A stretch of DNA of 64,000 bases from Serilophus lunatus (taxonomy: Eukaryota; Chordata; Aves; Passeriformes; Eurylaimidae), in contig VXBA01001778.1 of the NCBI GenBank assembly GCA_013399895.1, forward strand, positions 726,096 to 790,095. Direction: 5' to 3'. Positions 12,696 to 25,616 of this stretch are shown here, piece after piece. Under the pieces are notes generated by a model. That model worked only from the letters and a program-made list of their open reading frames with translations. It was not told the origin of the DNA and made no database searches. Made by a program: the position numbers and the translations under genes. Numbering within the stretch: position 1 is the stretch's first letter; every line of letters begins with the position of its first letter.

Positions 12696-14557
12696 TTTCT
12701 GCACTTTTTATGGCCAATTTTATAAGGGTTTGTTTGTAAGAAGAATGAAACCACCCACAGTGGTGCCTGAAAAGCAAAACACAATGCAAAGGACATTCTC
12801 AGCTTTTTCCTCTGTAGCTAAAAGATCCAGGCATGAAAGGCTAAAAAGAGTGTGAGAACATGGCAAATGTCACACAGACACACCTCTACAACCATATACA
12901 CACACATTGAAAAAATTTTACCTTTTACCAGCTTTCCAGCTGAGGAACAATTACTACAAAAATTGCCTTTCACCTGGTACTTTTGTTCCTTTTAAATTAT
13001 ACCTCAGGTGAAAACCAGTTGGCAGAAATTGGTGTTCTTTAGTGGGGAGGAGAAAGTTTAAAGGCACAAAGTTTATCTGCTACACCACATGATTTTTGTC
13101 AGGAAGCTTTGAGTTTGTATAAGTGGTTGAGTCGATGCCAGGAGAAGACTGAAGTAATACTCTGACAGATTTGATCACAGCAATCTTTTTTTGCTCTGTT
13201 TATACATCTGATTTCTTGTTGCTGTTAGTGGTGAGAAAGTTGGCTGTGATGCCAGTATTTCTGGTTTGTTCCTCTAAGTGTATTTCAGTACTGATATGAC
13301 TGACAGAGCAACAACAGCATACAGGCAGGTGTAGTTTGAACTGACGTTGTGCCAATTCTACCTTCAAACAACCTTGCTAACTCACTTTGTCAGTGACCTT
13401 CAACACACTGAAGCTCTGTGTTTTATTTTCCTAAGCAAAAATGCCAATTATAATTAATTTCCTCAAATAGATGGTAGGTGTTTTAAATTGTAAATTGCAC
13501 TGATTGAGAAAAGGAAACAGTCAGCTCTCTTCTACAGCTGAATACAAATGCAAAGCTAATTTTTTTTTTCCTATAGGAACAGAAGTATATATGACAACAG
13601 ATAACATCAGCACACATACAATAATATTGCTTCACGAAAGGAAAAGAAGAAAAGCTTGACTTGTTCCTTTTCACTTGAACTACCTTTATTTAGCCAAAGA
13701 TGACTGGAATTTGATTTCTGAGAAGTAATTGCATACATAAGCTGTATCATTTTCCATATGACTCAATGATTACCTTCAAATGCAAAATTTAATTTGTCTT
13801 TCTCAGATGGAATAGTAAATCATATTATGTTACACTGATTCTGTCATATATGATTCTGTAATAGTGTATGGTTTCAAATAGCTTTTTTCTTAGTTTCTTC
13901 TAATTTACTACTTCTCTCAGATACTTATAATTGACAAGCCATTTTTTTTTCTTTCTAAATTTTGAGTAAAGCATGAACCCCAGCACTGACAATAATAAAT
14001 TAAGCTTGGAACATTGCAAAACATAAAACCAAAATGAGACATGAGTTCTCACTGTTTGTTAATAGAGAAAAGATTACTCCACCGGAACAGATCTATAATC
14101 CACAAACATTTTATGCTTCAAAATCAACTGATATTATCGAGTAATGTATCAAATACCAGTGAGATAAGAAAAGAAGTTTGAAAGTTTAAACAAGATTCTG
14201 ACCAGCTGCTTTGTGACTGTCTTGATACGCATGGATGAATCAAAACTATCCTTGCTGAGCTTTAACATTTGTAGATAAAATATAACAGCTTCATAATATG
14301 GGAGGATGTAAATAATATGGAATGTTGCAGGGTTTTTTTCTGTGCTTTCCTCCTCTTCATCTATCTTATCTAATATTTTTCTGTGAAAACATAAAAAAAC
14401 CTTACCAAATTGATATCAGAAAAATATTGCCAGAAATATCAAGTTCCAACCAGTACGAACCAAATGTATTTTTCACCGTGTTTTGCTAGCGTGGATGCCT
14501 GAAAATCAAAATCCTCTACTTAACCCTCTATTGCTGCATGTGCTAACTTTGCATGCT

Positions 14558-15002
14558 ATAAGGGCAACAAGGATGATGAAGGGACTGGAGCACAAGCCCT
14601 ATGAGGAGCGGTTGAGGGAACTGCAGTTGTCCAGCCTGAAGAAGAGGAGGCTCAGGGGTGACCTTATTTCTGTCTTTAACTACCTGAAAGGAGGTTGTAG
14701 TCAGGCGGGAGGTGGTCTCTTCTCTCAGGTAACTGGAGACAGAACAAGAGGACACAATCTCAGGCTCCTTCAGGGGAGATTTAGACTTGATATTAGGAAG
14801 AAATTCTTCACTGAAAGGGTGATCCACCATTGAAATGGGCTGTCCAGGCAGGTGGTGGAGTCAGCGACTTAGGAGGTGTTTAAGAGTAGGCTGGATGAGA
14901 CGCTTGGTGCAATAATTTAGTTGATGGGCTGTTAGATTATAGATTAGACTTGATGATCTCTAAGGTCTCTTCCAACCTTGTTGATACTGTGATACTGTGA
15001 TA
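14558..15002 (+). mobile_element. CR1 LINE 3' end, 5'-truncated
   Basis: The last 445 bp of a CR1 element encode the C-terminal polymerase tail, including HKPYEERLRELQLSSLKKRR and the LRGDLISVFNYLKGG motif. The 3' UTR follows and ends in gatactgtgatactgtgat. The 5' truncation is what target-primed reverse transcription usually leaves. Confidence 0.93.
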
Positions 15003-15196
15003 AGCTGAAACCTTGCAGTAAAATGAGGATAAATTTCTGTTGTTTCTTTTTTGTTGTTTTGTGTAAGTCTAGGTCTGTTCGATTTAATTAAGTGGTCCAA
15101 TACAAGTATCTTGTGGTCTTCAACTATCCTTCTGTGGAAATCATGAAAAATTAGAACGAAAGTTTTTCCTCTTTAAAACTATGATTTGACACTTGT

Positions 15197-15330
15197 AACG
15201 GATTGACCTTGGCTGGATGTCAGGTGCCCACAGTCACTGTAATCCCCCCCTCTCCCCTTCTAGCCAGGCAGAGGGAAAAGAATGAGATGGTAAACGACTC
15301 ATGGGTTGGGATAAGACAAGATTATTATTA
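15197..15330 (-). mobile_element. LTR fragment, different family from the solo LTR at 10945-11550
   Basis: A short remnant carries the bird LTR terminus ccttggctggatgtcaggtg followed by gcccac, then a C-rich stretch and actcatgggttgggataaga. In other birds this sequence ends a retroviral LTR read from the minus strand. The inner part of the LTR is lost and is replaced by an ATT-rich tract at 15321-15348. Confidence 0.65.
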
Positions 15331-16582
15331 TTTTTATTATTTCCTATGCATCTGCTACTCAATCCTAGGGAAAATCTTTTTATGTTCATGTACTATTTTT
15401 GGAATTATTAAAATAATTAAATATTCATATTCCACATTATAAAGGTCTTCATTATATCCCACTTAGATCTGGTTTTCCCAGAAATAGTTGTAGTATATTC
15501 TACTCCTTTTAAATTTTAACTCATTAACAATTTAATTTTTTGATGGTCTAATTGTTTAGTTGGTTTGATATTGTTAATTTCAGTAAAATGTAATACACTG
15601 TGGTGTGTTAATGAGGATATTAAAATGTAGTAGAGAAAACACCCTGAAAACACGGGCTTTTACTAAAAACAAAACAAAAACCAACCAAACAGAAAACTCC
15701 CCCAAACAAAAAAGAAAAAAAAAGGACCTACAAAAATTTCTACCTCCATTGGATGTCTCATATGGATGCCCTACTTAACTGGAACGAACACTTCCAGGAT
15801 TTCCAAATAAAAATGAAGTTGTCAGAGATCCAGTAAACACCAAAAAGTGAATATTGTGCCATACTATTGTATTATCTATTACAGCAAAATAAAATTGTAG
15901 TCTCACAGGATTCACTGACATGAAAAAAACAAATATTTCCTGAATTCTCCAAAAGCAACTGTAAATTGAACTAGCCTTCAAAATGCAGAATTAAAATAGC
16001 TGCATCAAATAATTAGATTCTTAAGAATTGATTATTCAGCTCACAGCTTCCAGAGGCACCTACCAATGTCCAAAGGGAGAGTTTGCACAAACAACTTCAC
16101 CAGCATTTGTTAAATACAGTGTGCGCTTGCATTATTCAGTTTTCTGCAGAGAGGGTATATCGGTTATTAATTCACTTTTTTTTTACACATTCATTCACAT
16201 TCATTTTAAATGGGACACGGGTGCTTACCTCTCTTAAGTGTATTTGAAAATAATCATCCTTTAGTTATAGGTAGTGTTAGATAACATTGCTGAATTCTTT
16301 CTGCAAACTCTGCTTAGATGACCTAGAATGTAGTTCTATCTAGGCTTGGGAATTTTTATTCATAACAAATGTTGAATTGTGCTGTCTAATTTAGAATTTG
16401 CATACTTTATTGGAAACTTAATTGTAGTATACTCATCAAGCTAACAACCTTATGGCACTCTGCAGCTAATTGCACTCAACCCATATCTTATACCCACAGT
16501 CTTGTTGGTGGGGTATTAATATACTTCAGAACAACTTTGCAGGGAGATTTATATATCCTACAAGAACATATTCAAGAATATG

Positions 16583-16775
16583 GACAAGCTCTGGCTTCTT
16601 GTGCACCTCCTCATCAGCAGAGCATGGGAAACTGACAAGTTCTTAGTTCTTCACTGCTCAGCAACAACCAAAATATCAGCATGTTATCAACATTGCTTTC
16701 ATGCTAAATTCAAAACACTGCATTGTACCAGGTACTATGAAGAAAATTAACTCTATCGCAGTGGAAACCAGGACA
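16583..16775 (-). mobile_element. LTR fragment (U3 end), same family as 10945-11550
   Basis: About 190 bp matches the terminal part of the solo-LTR family seen at 10945-11550 and 43199-43750. Landmarks are cttcttgtgcacctcc near 16600, cagcatgttatcaacattgc near 16680 and the end gaaaccaggaca. Read on the minus strand it starts tgtcctggtttcc, the LTR 5' border. The rest of the LTR has decayed or been deleted. Confidence 0.8.
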
Positions 16776-18316
16776 TAGCTTTATTGCATTCACACCTTAT
16801 CAAGCACACTACTTTAGCAGAGAAATGTAAGCTCTAAGTGGTCACTGCTCCTCTTTCACACAGATAGTGTTTTTCCTGATGCTTGCACAGAAAAATGAGT
16901 GCTTCTATGTGAATTAGTTTAACTACATGGTAGTTTTATGGTTTAATTAGTTTTTCTTTATTGAATCTGTGTGTATTGCAGGCTTTGTTCAAGGCTCCAT
17001 CAAATAAAGCAGATTTAGTTACACTGGAAGTAAAAAAAAAAACACACTCCCCTTGTCTGTTGGAGGTCACTGAAAGGATAGGCTTCACAATACCCTCTTT
17101 CTTTCGAGACATTGTATATTCTTTTGTCAAAGCAATGTACTGTATTTAGAAGCATATAAGTTCCAGCTGTGGTGTAACTTACATGACAAAAACACTTATA
17201 TAAATTATTAGTAAATTTATGTGGCTACCTCAATTATATTTTCATTATTAACCTTAATAATTTTCCTACTAATAATATCCATAAAATCAATATATTAAAC
17301 AATAATTCAATAGTTTAAAAATTATGAATCTTTGTAATTTTTATCCAAATCAATTTTATTGGGTAAAAAGTGTTCCAAAATGGTTTAGCACAGGATGAAA
17401 GATAAAATTTAATCATTCTATAATTATTTTTTTTTCCAAAATGAATAAATGCAATCTAAATAAATGCAAATATTTTCAGAATAAGAAGTAACATTCAGGT
17501 GTGTTCCTGTCAGTAGCTGTAACAAGTGTCTAGTGTGAATGCCAGTGTTATCTTTGTCATAGACCTACTTTTAACAATCTTAAAATGCATGGCTCATTCT
17601 GCAAAAATGAAACATATAGGAAGCTGTGAAAAGGAAAGAAACTGGATTTGCCTAGATACATAAGTTAAGCTCTTACATGGAATAAGAACTAATATAATTT
17701 AGCTTATGAATAGTGAATAATCAGAATGCAGAGCAGACAAAACTTCATGCAACAACATAGCTCCTGAGTAATAACTGTTGCTGCTATTTTTTTGTAAGAT
17801 CTTTTTGGTCCTAACCGGTGATCACAATCACATATCATGTTTAGAGGTAATCTGAAGATTTTCCCTACCCAACAATCTGTGTGGACATAGTAATACTGGT
17901 TTGGAGTAAATTTGGAAGGAAAATAACTCCTATATCAATCACAGATCTAGTAACTCTTATTAAATCATAGCAATTGTATCCGCAACATCTCTACTTTGAA
18001 AAAGTGCTTTTATCCTTTTGTGGAACTATATAGGACAGTGCAGTCACTCTGTGTGACAGTTCATTTATTCTATTGCCCTGTATTAACTTGTTGGAAGATA
18101 TAACCTCATTTAAAGCATGTGAAAGTAAGTGATGGACTGATTTAATCCACTTACTGTCCAAGAAAACACTTTGTGGGAAGCACATAATTTAGGACATGGA
18201 ATAATCATTATTTCTACCTTTATTGGGATAGAACAGTTTATGGTATACTGTCATTTGTGAACTATCATTTCAATTTCATTGTACATGAAGCAGTTAATGC
18301 ACAAAGAAACGGAAGC

Positions 18317-18339
18317 TTTTTTTTTTTTTTTTTTTTTTG
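18317..18339. repeat. Poly-T tract
   Basis: About 22 uninterrupted T. No retroposed sequence can be recognised beside it, so it may be slippage rather than the tail of a minus-strand insertion. Confidence 0.85.
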
Positions 18340-20671
18340 AGAAGGAATGGTGTCTGTAGTCATGTAATTGAAAATTATAGGCAACACAGAGTTGAGGTAA
18401 TACAAGAATTCCATATTTTTTATCGAACTCCTTTTTCAACCTCAAGATTTTCCTTTTGCAATAGATTTTTTTATTGGTTCTCTAAAATTGTTTGAAAAAG
18501 CTTGTGAAACAACATTTTCTTCTTGGTTTAATCCTCACTAATGCAAGGAACACAAAACTCTGTGGGATTTCTGCTTCATTTACCTACAGTCCATCCAATT
18601 TTGAATATCACACAAAATTGACCTTTATTTCTCTTTTCTTGAAAAGATGCATTTCCTGGCTATATAACAACATCTGTGTGTTCTGGAATTCCAGCAGTTT
18701 TGTGTGTGTGTTGCAACTAGATTAATTAAGAATGTAAATTCGATTATGTTGCATGTTCCATAGTTAAATTTTTGCTGCTCTGCAGAGCTTGTGGTTGCAA
18801 CCCAAATGGTTTTGTTTTGTTGTTGTTGATGATATTGGCATAATGGCCTCTCTAATCATATGTCTTTTGCTATTCACCGATAATGTAGGAATTAAAACAA
18901 AATTAAAAAAAAATTCATTCGGGCAAATTTAAGTAAATTCTTGAGCTTTCATTGACTTTCGCATTGAAAACTACCTACAACATTAGGAATCTAAGTCTTC
19001 ATATTATTTAGGAGAGAGATGGAAGACACATTGTTTGGCTAAGGACTATATCAAAATCATTAAATATGGCTATTTGCTGGAATTATGCACGCTGTTGACA
19101 GATTATAATTTCATTTTAACACCATTATGGGAAAGGAGTGACAGAGAATAAAAGTGTATTCTTTTTTGAAGCCTATTAGCTTTCCTGTACATCAATGTGT
19201 ATATATTTGCAGATATGTATGCACCCACACATATTTACAGACACACGTTGCCATTATTCAGAAAATAACTAGTGAAGAAACAATGGTTATTTAAATCTAG
19301 AAAATAGGTATATCTTTTACTTTCTCTAAATGAACAGGCTTCTAAACAACAGGTATATAGATGATGGATATGTTGCCTTTGTGATGTTTTCTAGCATAGG
19401 GGATTCACAGTCAACTTCTAAGTCCCTTTAACATGCTGCAATTCTCAACAATCATTTTCCTCCTCTTCTGTTTGAAATATCAAATGCCTCATTTGAGCTT
19501 TCTTCTGCTACTACATTAGAACTTCTTGGTACAACTAGATACCAGTAGCTAGAAATGTAGCTGGAGTGCCTTGCCCGTAGCCATGAGCCAGGTATAGTTT
19601 TATGACAGCCAGTCTCCCCACTGATAGACCCCTCTTCTTGGACATGAAGTGACTTAAGGCTTGTGCCCTAAGTGCGACTCAAAGTGAAGCTATCCCACTA
19701 GTCTTGGGAGAAATGCAGAAAGGAAAGTAGAATTTTGCTTTCCTAATGCTCCCTTGAGACTCTAATGAACTGTTAACTTGACCTGATTGTAAAATTGTAT
19801 TAGTTCTCATGGGATGGGGAAACAAGAGCTTTAGAGTTCTTTTGAAAAGGCTATATAAATAAGATGTATCATGAGAGAATGACTATTAAATCCTGTTTTA
19901 ATCTGATTTGAGCTGGAAATTTCCAGAAGGTTAAACATGCTCTATATGAAACTGGGAGGTCATACAACTAATAATGTGCTGTGTGATTTCTGAAAACTGA
20001 GCCCTTTTCCAAAATTAAATGGGGTCAAAAGGTATACTGTGTGACAGATGGAGCAATTGCATATAAAATGCAAGGAAATGGCATCAGATTAAGCAGTAAT
20101 GGATGATTTTTTGCTGCTATTAGAGGCTTCCGAGTGAATACCTAATATGCGAGTGCTGGTAAACTGCATGCATGGGACCTGCCTATATTACATATATATG
20201 ATGCATATCTGAATGAAGGAAGATGCAGCATGAATTGTGAATACATCTGGGATGACTTGCAAACCCAGAAAATCTGTTTCTGAATGAGATTTTTATTCAT
20301 TATCCGAAGGAAATGCAAGCTAGAGGACATGCTTACAGCAGGGTGACTGCTTCATTTGTGATAGATGTATGTGTGGCATTGAGAATCAATCTGTGAATAC
20401 AAGGTGACATACGGTATGTAGGTAAATGAAATCAACTACTTTCTAATAGTTTTTAACATATGGATCAGTGTTTCAAAATTAGAAACTTTTAAAAAGAGAT
20501 TTTTGCTGAATTAATGTTTATGACTGCATTGCTTATAGATCTTAGGGAGAAAAAAAAGTTGCCCACATGGAAGTCTTCTCCATTATGACCATGTTGTTCT
20601 TCATTATGACTGGTGCTGTTTTTGAAATGGCTCATATATGTCAGTGTTATTCTGTGTCTGTACTATCACTA

Positions 20672-20706
20672 TATACATACATACATACATATATATATAC
20701 GCACAC
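20672..20706. repeat. (CATA)n / (TA)n microsatellite
   Basis: Consecutive acat units grade into tatata and then cgcacaca. This is simple sequence. Confidence 0.85.
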
Positions 20707-21829
20707 ATGCATGAAAAAAATCAGTTTCTGCCAGGCAAAAATCCTTCACAGATGAGGTTTGACAGAGTTCAGTAAGGCATTGCATCATGCCTTTATCACT
20801 CAGCAGTGGATGGGATTTTAGGATAAATGAAAAGAAGTCCCCTGGTATGTTATGAAGTGTCATCTTCTTCTAGTTGTCATTAACAGTAAGACCTTTTCCT
20901 AAAACAGGAACCTTTATACAAATGTATTTTTCAGCAGAGCTATGATATCTACTACATATTTAATATATGTAGTTAAATAGTTCCAAGCCATGACCATTGG
21001 GAAAATTATTTCCCATCCTATTTATGTTTTGAAATATTTTTCTTCATTACTTTTCAGTGTTATGAAAAGTGAAACAAATCTTACAAACTAAGAACTTCAC
21101 TGAAAGTCTACTTTGGTCAATAGGAATATTCTGGGAAGTCAATCTTCAGTAAGCTAGTTAACCCCTGCTATTCTGCCCTGTTCTACTGCTGTTTTCTGAG
21201 TGCTGTTAAAATTTACCATCTATGTTTCATGTGTTTCTTATGCTGGAGAAGGGTCAAATCCTATAACACAGTGATATTTGCTTAGTATATGGGAACTCAA
21301 GGCTTAAATTGTTTCTCCTGTGATTTGGGAGAAGGAGGATATGTGATACTGGGGAAAAATTGCCCCAACCCTGAACACTCCTGAAAGAAGCTCGAAAGCA
21401 GAGAGAAGTGTTCATATGTAGGACAAGCAGTCATTGAAGCCAGGAATTCTTCTGAGCCGTGGGAGACTCTGAGCTACATTCTTGTTCAGTCTCCTGGATT
21501 AATGACCAGAAGCGCAACCTTAAGCTAACCTTAGAGGCATAGCAAGTGGTCTGTTATCCTATGGCAGGGATTACCATTCTCTTACAGAAGTTTCAGGATA
21601 CATAAATTGACATTTTCAATTAAAAAAAAAAAAACATGGTTGGAAAATTCAAATTTTTGATCTCTGTATGAGACAATATGTTTCTGGAGGCTTATATTTT
21701 TGAAAGAGCCGTGTAATTTTTCTAAAGAATGCTCCTGGTTACTTAAGTGCTTTTAGAGCTACTGAAATAGTTCCAACGACAATATTTCTGTTCTCCTCAG
21801 GCAGTTTCGTACCAACAGTATTACCCATA

Positions 21830-22390
21830 TGGCTTGTATCAGAAACAGTTTGGACAGCAGGATGAGGACAGCGACTGTGCCCATGTACTCAGCACTGGTG
21901 AAGCCACACCTCAAATCCTGTGTTTGGTTCTGAGTCTCTCACTTAAAGAAGGACATTGAGGTGCTGGAGCATGCATGTTCAGAGAAAAGCAGCAAAGCTG
22001 GTGAAGGGTCTGGAGCATAAGTATGATGAGGAGCAACTGTGGGAGCTGGGATTGTGTAGCTTGAAGAAGAGGAAGCTCGGGGGTGACTTTATCACTCTCT
22101 ATAGGAGTCTGCAGTGAGGTAGGGAGTCAGTCTCTTTTTCCAAGTAAAAAGAGATAGGGCAAGAGGAAATGTACTCACATTGTATCAGGGGAGATTTGGA
22201 TTGGATATTTTGAAAAATTTCTTAATGGAAAGGATGGATAGGCATTGGAGCGAGCTGTCCAAGGAATTGATTGAGTCACCATTCCTGAAGATATTTAAAA
22301 GACACATAGGTGTGGCACTCAAGGGCACGTTGGACTTGATGATCTTAGAGATCTTTTCCAGCCTTAAAGATTACATGATTCTACGACTAA
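21830..22390 (+). mobile_element. CR1 LINE 3' end, old and divergent
   Basis: A 560-bp CR1 3' region on the + strand shows the landmarks ctggtgaagccacacctcaa near 21895, tgaagaagaggaagctcggg near 22062 and gttggacttgatgatcttag near 22328. It ends around ttacatgattctacgac. Its frame is broken; the piece 22180-22404 is the only ORF left. It is more diverged than the copies at 37225 and 48305. Confidence 0.88.
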
Positions 22391-23854
22391 TATTCACAAT
22401 CTGAAAAAATCCAGTGTGGTATGAGCACGGAAAAGCAGTTTGAGAAGTCTTTGATGTAATCCATTTTATCAGATCTCAAAATGAATATAAAACCTGCTCA
22501 AACTCAAGAACTTAGTTATTAATGTGAATTCCACTTGCCAATAGACAAAGATTGTTTCATAACACATTGGAGAAACAACATTTGCACTCACAAGTTAATT
22601 AAATACAATTCAGAGTTATATTATGTTTTTCTGAATATTGGTTATTCCATGTTCAGCCTTTGAAGAACAAAAAAAAAGAAATAAGAAGTGTTTCAAATAC
22701 TGCAGATAACCTTATGTCACCTACCTTGGTATGTCATATTTGTGTGTGATCATATCTAGCAGCATAGTGTGATGACATTTTCTAAATTCTCATTATGCTT
22801 TTATTGTTCTTTCAGAAGTGCACTGAACCAGAGTCACTTCAGGAAGCACAGTAGAGAAAATCCTTGCAATATGTTGCTGATATGGGTATTGACAATGTAG
22901 GGGGGAAATAGTACCCAAACTATCTCAAACTCAAGCACCTAAAGTAGTTGTGCTTTTGGACACAACTTCTTTCACTCAAAAATACTTGAAATATGGATTA
23001 CAGTCCTAATAATTGTACATACAGCTTTTGTCTACGGAGTCACATTGATTTTGATTTTTTTTTTTTTAATTCATAGGAATGATATGTGGTAGTTGTTTTT
23101 ATATTTGGCATCTGATGATTATAGTTTTTTTGTATCAAACACTTAGAAGAACACCTCCCTGAGGGAGCGAAGATTGAAATTTGTATTGTGCTTTCACACT
23201 TCTTTCTAGAAGTATTTAATGCCTATGAACAATTATTTCTAATTAATATTTTATATGAATAAAAATAGTTTGAAGGCAATCTATCAGTGGAATATTCAGG
23301 TTTTTTAAATATAAAATTAATTTTATTTGGGTAGCACCTCTAAAAGTATGTAGCCTTCATTAGGCCCTAACTAATTTGATATGGTATTTATTGAAAGGAC
23401 AAAACTTGGATGATTACTGAGATTTAAAGTCTGTATCTGACATTTCTGAAAGAAATTAGAGATTAGAGAACATCTGTATGTCCTTGACAGTTTGCCTAGT
23501 TAATTATGTAGTGAGTTTATAAAATGAGTGCACTGGTGTACTACATACACAATGTCCTGTACACAGCTGCATTGAAGATGCATATTTTATGTGGAGATGG
23601 AGTATCAGTCACTGCTTTTTGCATTTTGACTCACTAATCATAATCACTGTATATGTTGTGGCAGTGTTTCCAGGAAATGCCTCTAGAATGCCTGTATTTC
23701 TGTATCAAGAAGACAAACAAACTAGTACACAGAACTCAAACCTGTATATAGTAACAAATCTTCAGTACTTTAGCAACTACTAAACACATTCTGACTTTCT
23801 TATAATGATGGACTAAGATTTACTCAAGAATTTTGAGGGATATAAATATAGTTA

Positions 23855-23880
23855 AATAGTAGAATTTAATAGTAGAATTT
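23855..23880. repeat. Exact 13-bp tandem duplication
   Basis: aatagtagaattt is repeated twice head to tail in AT-rich intron. It is probably a slippage product. Confidence 0.85.
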
Positions 23881-25195
23881 AAATACTAGAATAAAAGGAG
23901 GTAAAAAAATTATTTTAGTTAAATATGTATATGTGACATATTTAGACTTCATACATAATCGAGTTCATAAAGTATACTTTTCTTAAAAATACACTTCAAA
24001 ATAAAGATGATTCAAGAAAATAAGGGTTAGAATCTTGGCTTAGACCATTTTATTTCTTCAGTAGCCATATATAACTTCTAAGCTAAATTATAAATTGAAT
24101 TTCCTGTTCATGTTTCACTCCTCATGATGTAACAGTTTACATTGCAGAGGGCTGCTTGCTGCAGAAGCAAGCACAGTATGATAGAATGTTGGGTACCAGG
24201 GTAACGTGATGTCTTGTCTTTTAAGTCAGAAAATAGAAGTATTGCTCAAGGAGAGAGATGGTGAAGACTGTGTTAATTTCCTCTTCCTCCCATAAAGACA
24301 GGCTATGGCATGTAATGAACTTAAGTGTTTATGAGTGTGTTGCCTGTATGTGTGTGCACATGTACACATCTTGAAAGTATTTTAAGAAAGCATATTGAAT
24401 ACAAATTAAAATATATTCTTTAATTAATTTTCTCATAAAAAAGGGCAGGTTCTTTACCATGGTAAGTAACATGGTAGGTGATTTCTGTTGTTAATTTTTA
24501 GGTTTTTCTAAAGAGCGTGAAATATGGTATAGTATGAACCAAGGCTCGGTTTGGACAAATTTCACATCCCAGTTTCATGTCTGAGGTTGTTTCAACTTTG
24601 TTTCATTTTTGTTTTCAATCTGTTGTTTTAACTATCTTTTTGCTCATGTGGGAAGCAGAATTAAGCTTTATGGAGGTCTTTATGGTTTGTCTTGATCCAG
24701 TAAAGTTGTGTAAGACCCAATGATAATTTTATTTGCATTGGTTCCATCAAATATTCAAATCCTAATGAAGGTAAAGAAAATGTTAAGTCATTGAAGATTG
24801 TAACCGAGGCGTTACTTCTTCAAGGTTATGGAACAGAATGAAAAAAATTGCATTTCTTATGTAAAGACATAATTTCGTGATTTTTAATATACCTTTTTGG
24901 TTTATATTATTCTTTTTTAATAGCACATTAATTTTGTTTTTTGCAGAAATCACTTTTAACTAAAGTACTGCATTGTCACAGAATATGATACATTTTTTCA
25001 AATATTTTCAATTTGTTCTTCTTGACATTTTATGTTTATGTGCAGTTTGCATCTTTTTTGTTCTTCAATTTAAAATGTAACAGATTTTGACATTTTTGTT
25101 ACATTTTTTTGTACTAGTGGTTTTTATATTTTTGAGAACCTGCTGGTTTTGAATTCTCTTTTTTCCCTTTATTTTCCTCCTCACTATGATCCCAG

Positions 25196-25255
25196 GAGCC
25201 AACACAAAGAAAAGCGCAGATGATATAACCAGTAATGATCGTGGTGAAGATGAAG
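25196..25255 (+). CDS. NLGN4X: NLGN4X alternative cassette exon (splice site A insert, 20 aa)
   Basis: This 60-nt exon encodes a 20-residue neuroligin insert. It starts after ...tgatcccag and its first two bases complete a Gly codon. The readable part is ANTKKSADDITSNDRGEDE, and the final G passes into the next exon. From memory, human NLGN4X has an insert of the same length that differs at about one residue (N for S after TKK). The length is a multiple of three and the phase is the same on both sides (one base before, two after), so skipping keeps the reading frame. Neuroligins are postsynaptic adhesion proteins that bind presynaptic neurexins, and splice site A lies on the ectodomain surface and tunes partner choice. 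The donor, g|gtattt, is a poor match to GTRAGT, and the upstream pyrimidine tract is interrupted by actatgat. Both suit an alternatively used exon. It is too short to appear as an ORF and has no catalytic motif of its own. Confidence 0.93.
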
Positions 25256-25287
25256 GTATTTTTTGTTTTTTCAAAGCCTGACCCTGA

Positions 25288-25293
25288 TGCATG
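25288..25293 (+). promoter_or_regulatory. TGCATG, candidate RBFOX splicing enhancer
   Basis: A perfect TGCATG lies 33 nt downstream of the cassette donor. RBFOX proteins bind UGCAUG, and sites just downstream of an alternative exon usually promote inclusion in neurons. Its position beside a weak donor makes a function plausible, but use of the site is inferred. Confidence 0.55.
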
Positions 25294-25610
25294 AACATAA
25301 ACTTTTCAATTTTTGTTATAATAATAATTATTATTATTATTGTTATTGCTGTTATTTCAACATGATTTTTAGTCCCTTATTTGCAGAAGCTCACCTCAGT
25401 GTGCTTCTTTATTTTCTTCTTTAGAATTTACTTTCATTGTTTTTCTTTTAAAATCCAAATTAGCATATAGATGACTGCATATCCCCTGTGACATAGGTGT
25501 AAAGTTTGTTCATAAATATGTGTGAAGTGAGTAACATAAGTGTTATTTGAAACCAAATACTTTTCCCCTCTCTTTTCTTTCTTAGGTTGGGAAAATGGAA
25601 TTTAAAAACA

Positions 25611-25616
25611 TGCATG
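25611..25616 (+). promoter_or_regulatory. Second TGCATG downstream of the cassette exon
   Basis: A second TGCATG lies about 356 nt past the cassette donor, inside the palindromic context acatgcatgt. It falls within the usual range for RBFOX intronic enhancers. One hexamer of this kind is expected by chance roughly every 4 kb on one strand, so this site alone is weak evidence. Confidence 0.35.

Larger units (their letters stand above)
1..25195 (+). other. NLGN4X: NLGN4X intron upstream of the 60-nt exon (partial)
   Basis: This stretch lies upstream of the first recognisable NLGN4X exon, and I see no coding exon in it. It is AT-rich, with frequent short stops in all frames. The ORFs present are either short and unlike any protein I know or lie inside CR1 or LTR repeats. 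Between the repeats listed separately, the pieces 1-1904, 3201-10944, 11551-12261, 12696-14557, 16776-21829 and 22391-25195 look like ordinary unique intronic DNA with small A/T runs and simple repeats. Calling it intron rather than intergenic is inference from the phase of the 60-nt exon, which needs a coding exon before it. Confidence 0.8.

Noticed and set aside
24150..24175. Small hairpin gcttgct/agcaagc considered as a microRNA precursor
   Set aside because: The stem is only 7 bp, far too short for a microRNA hairpin.
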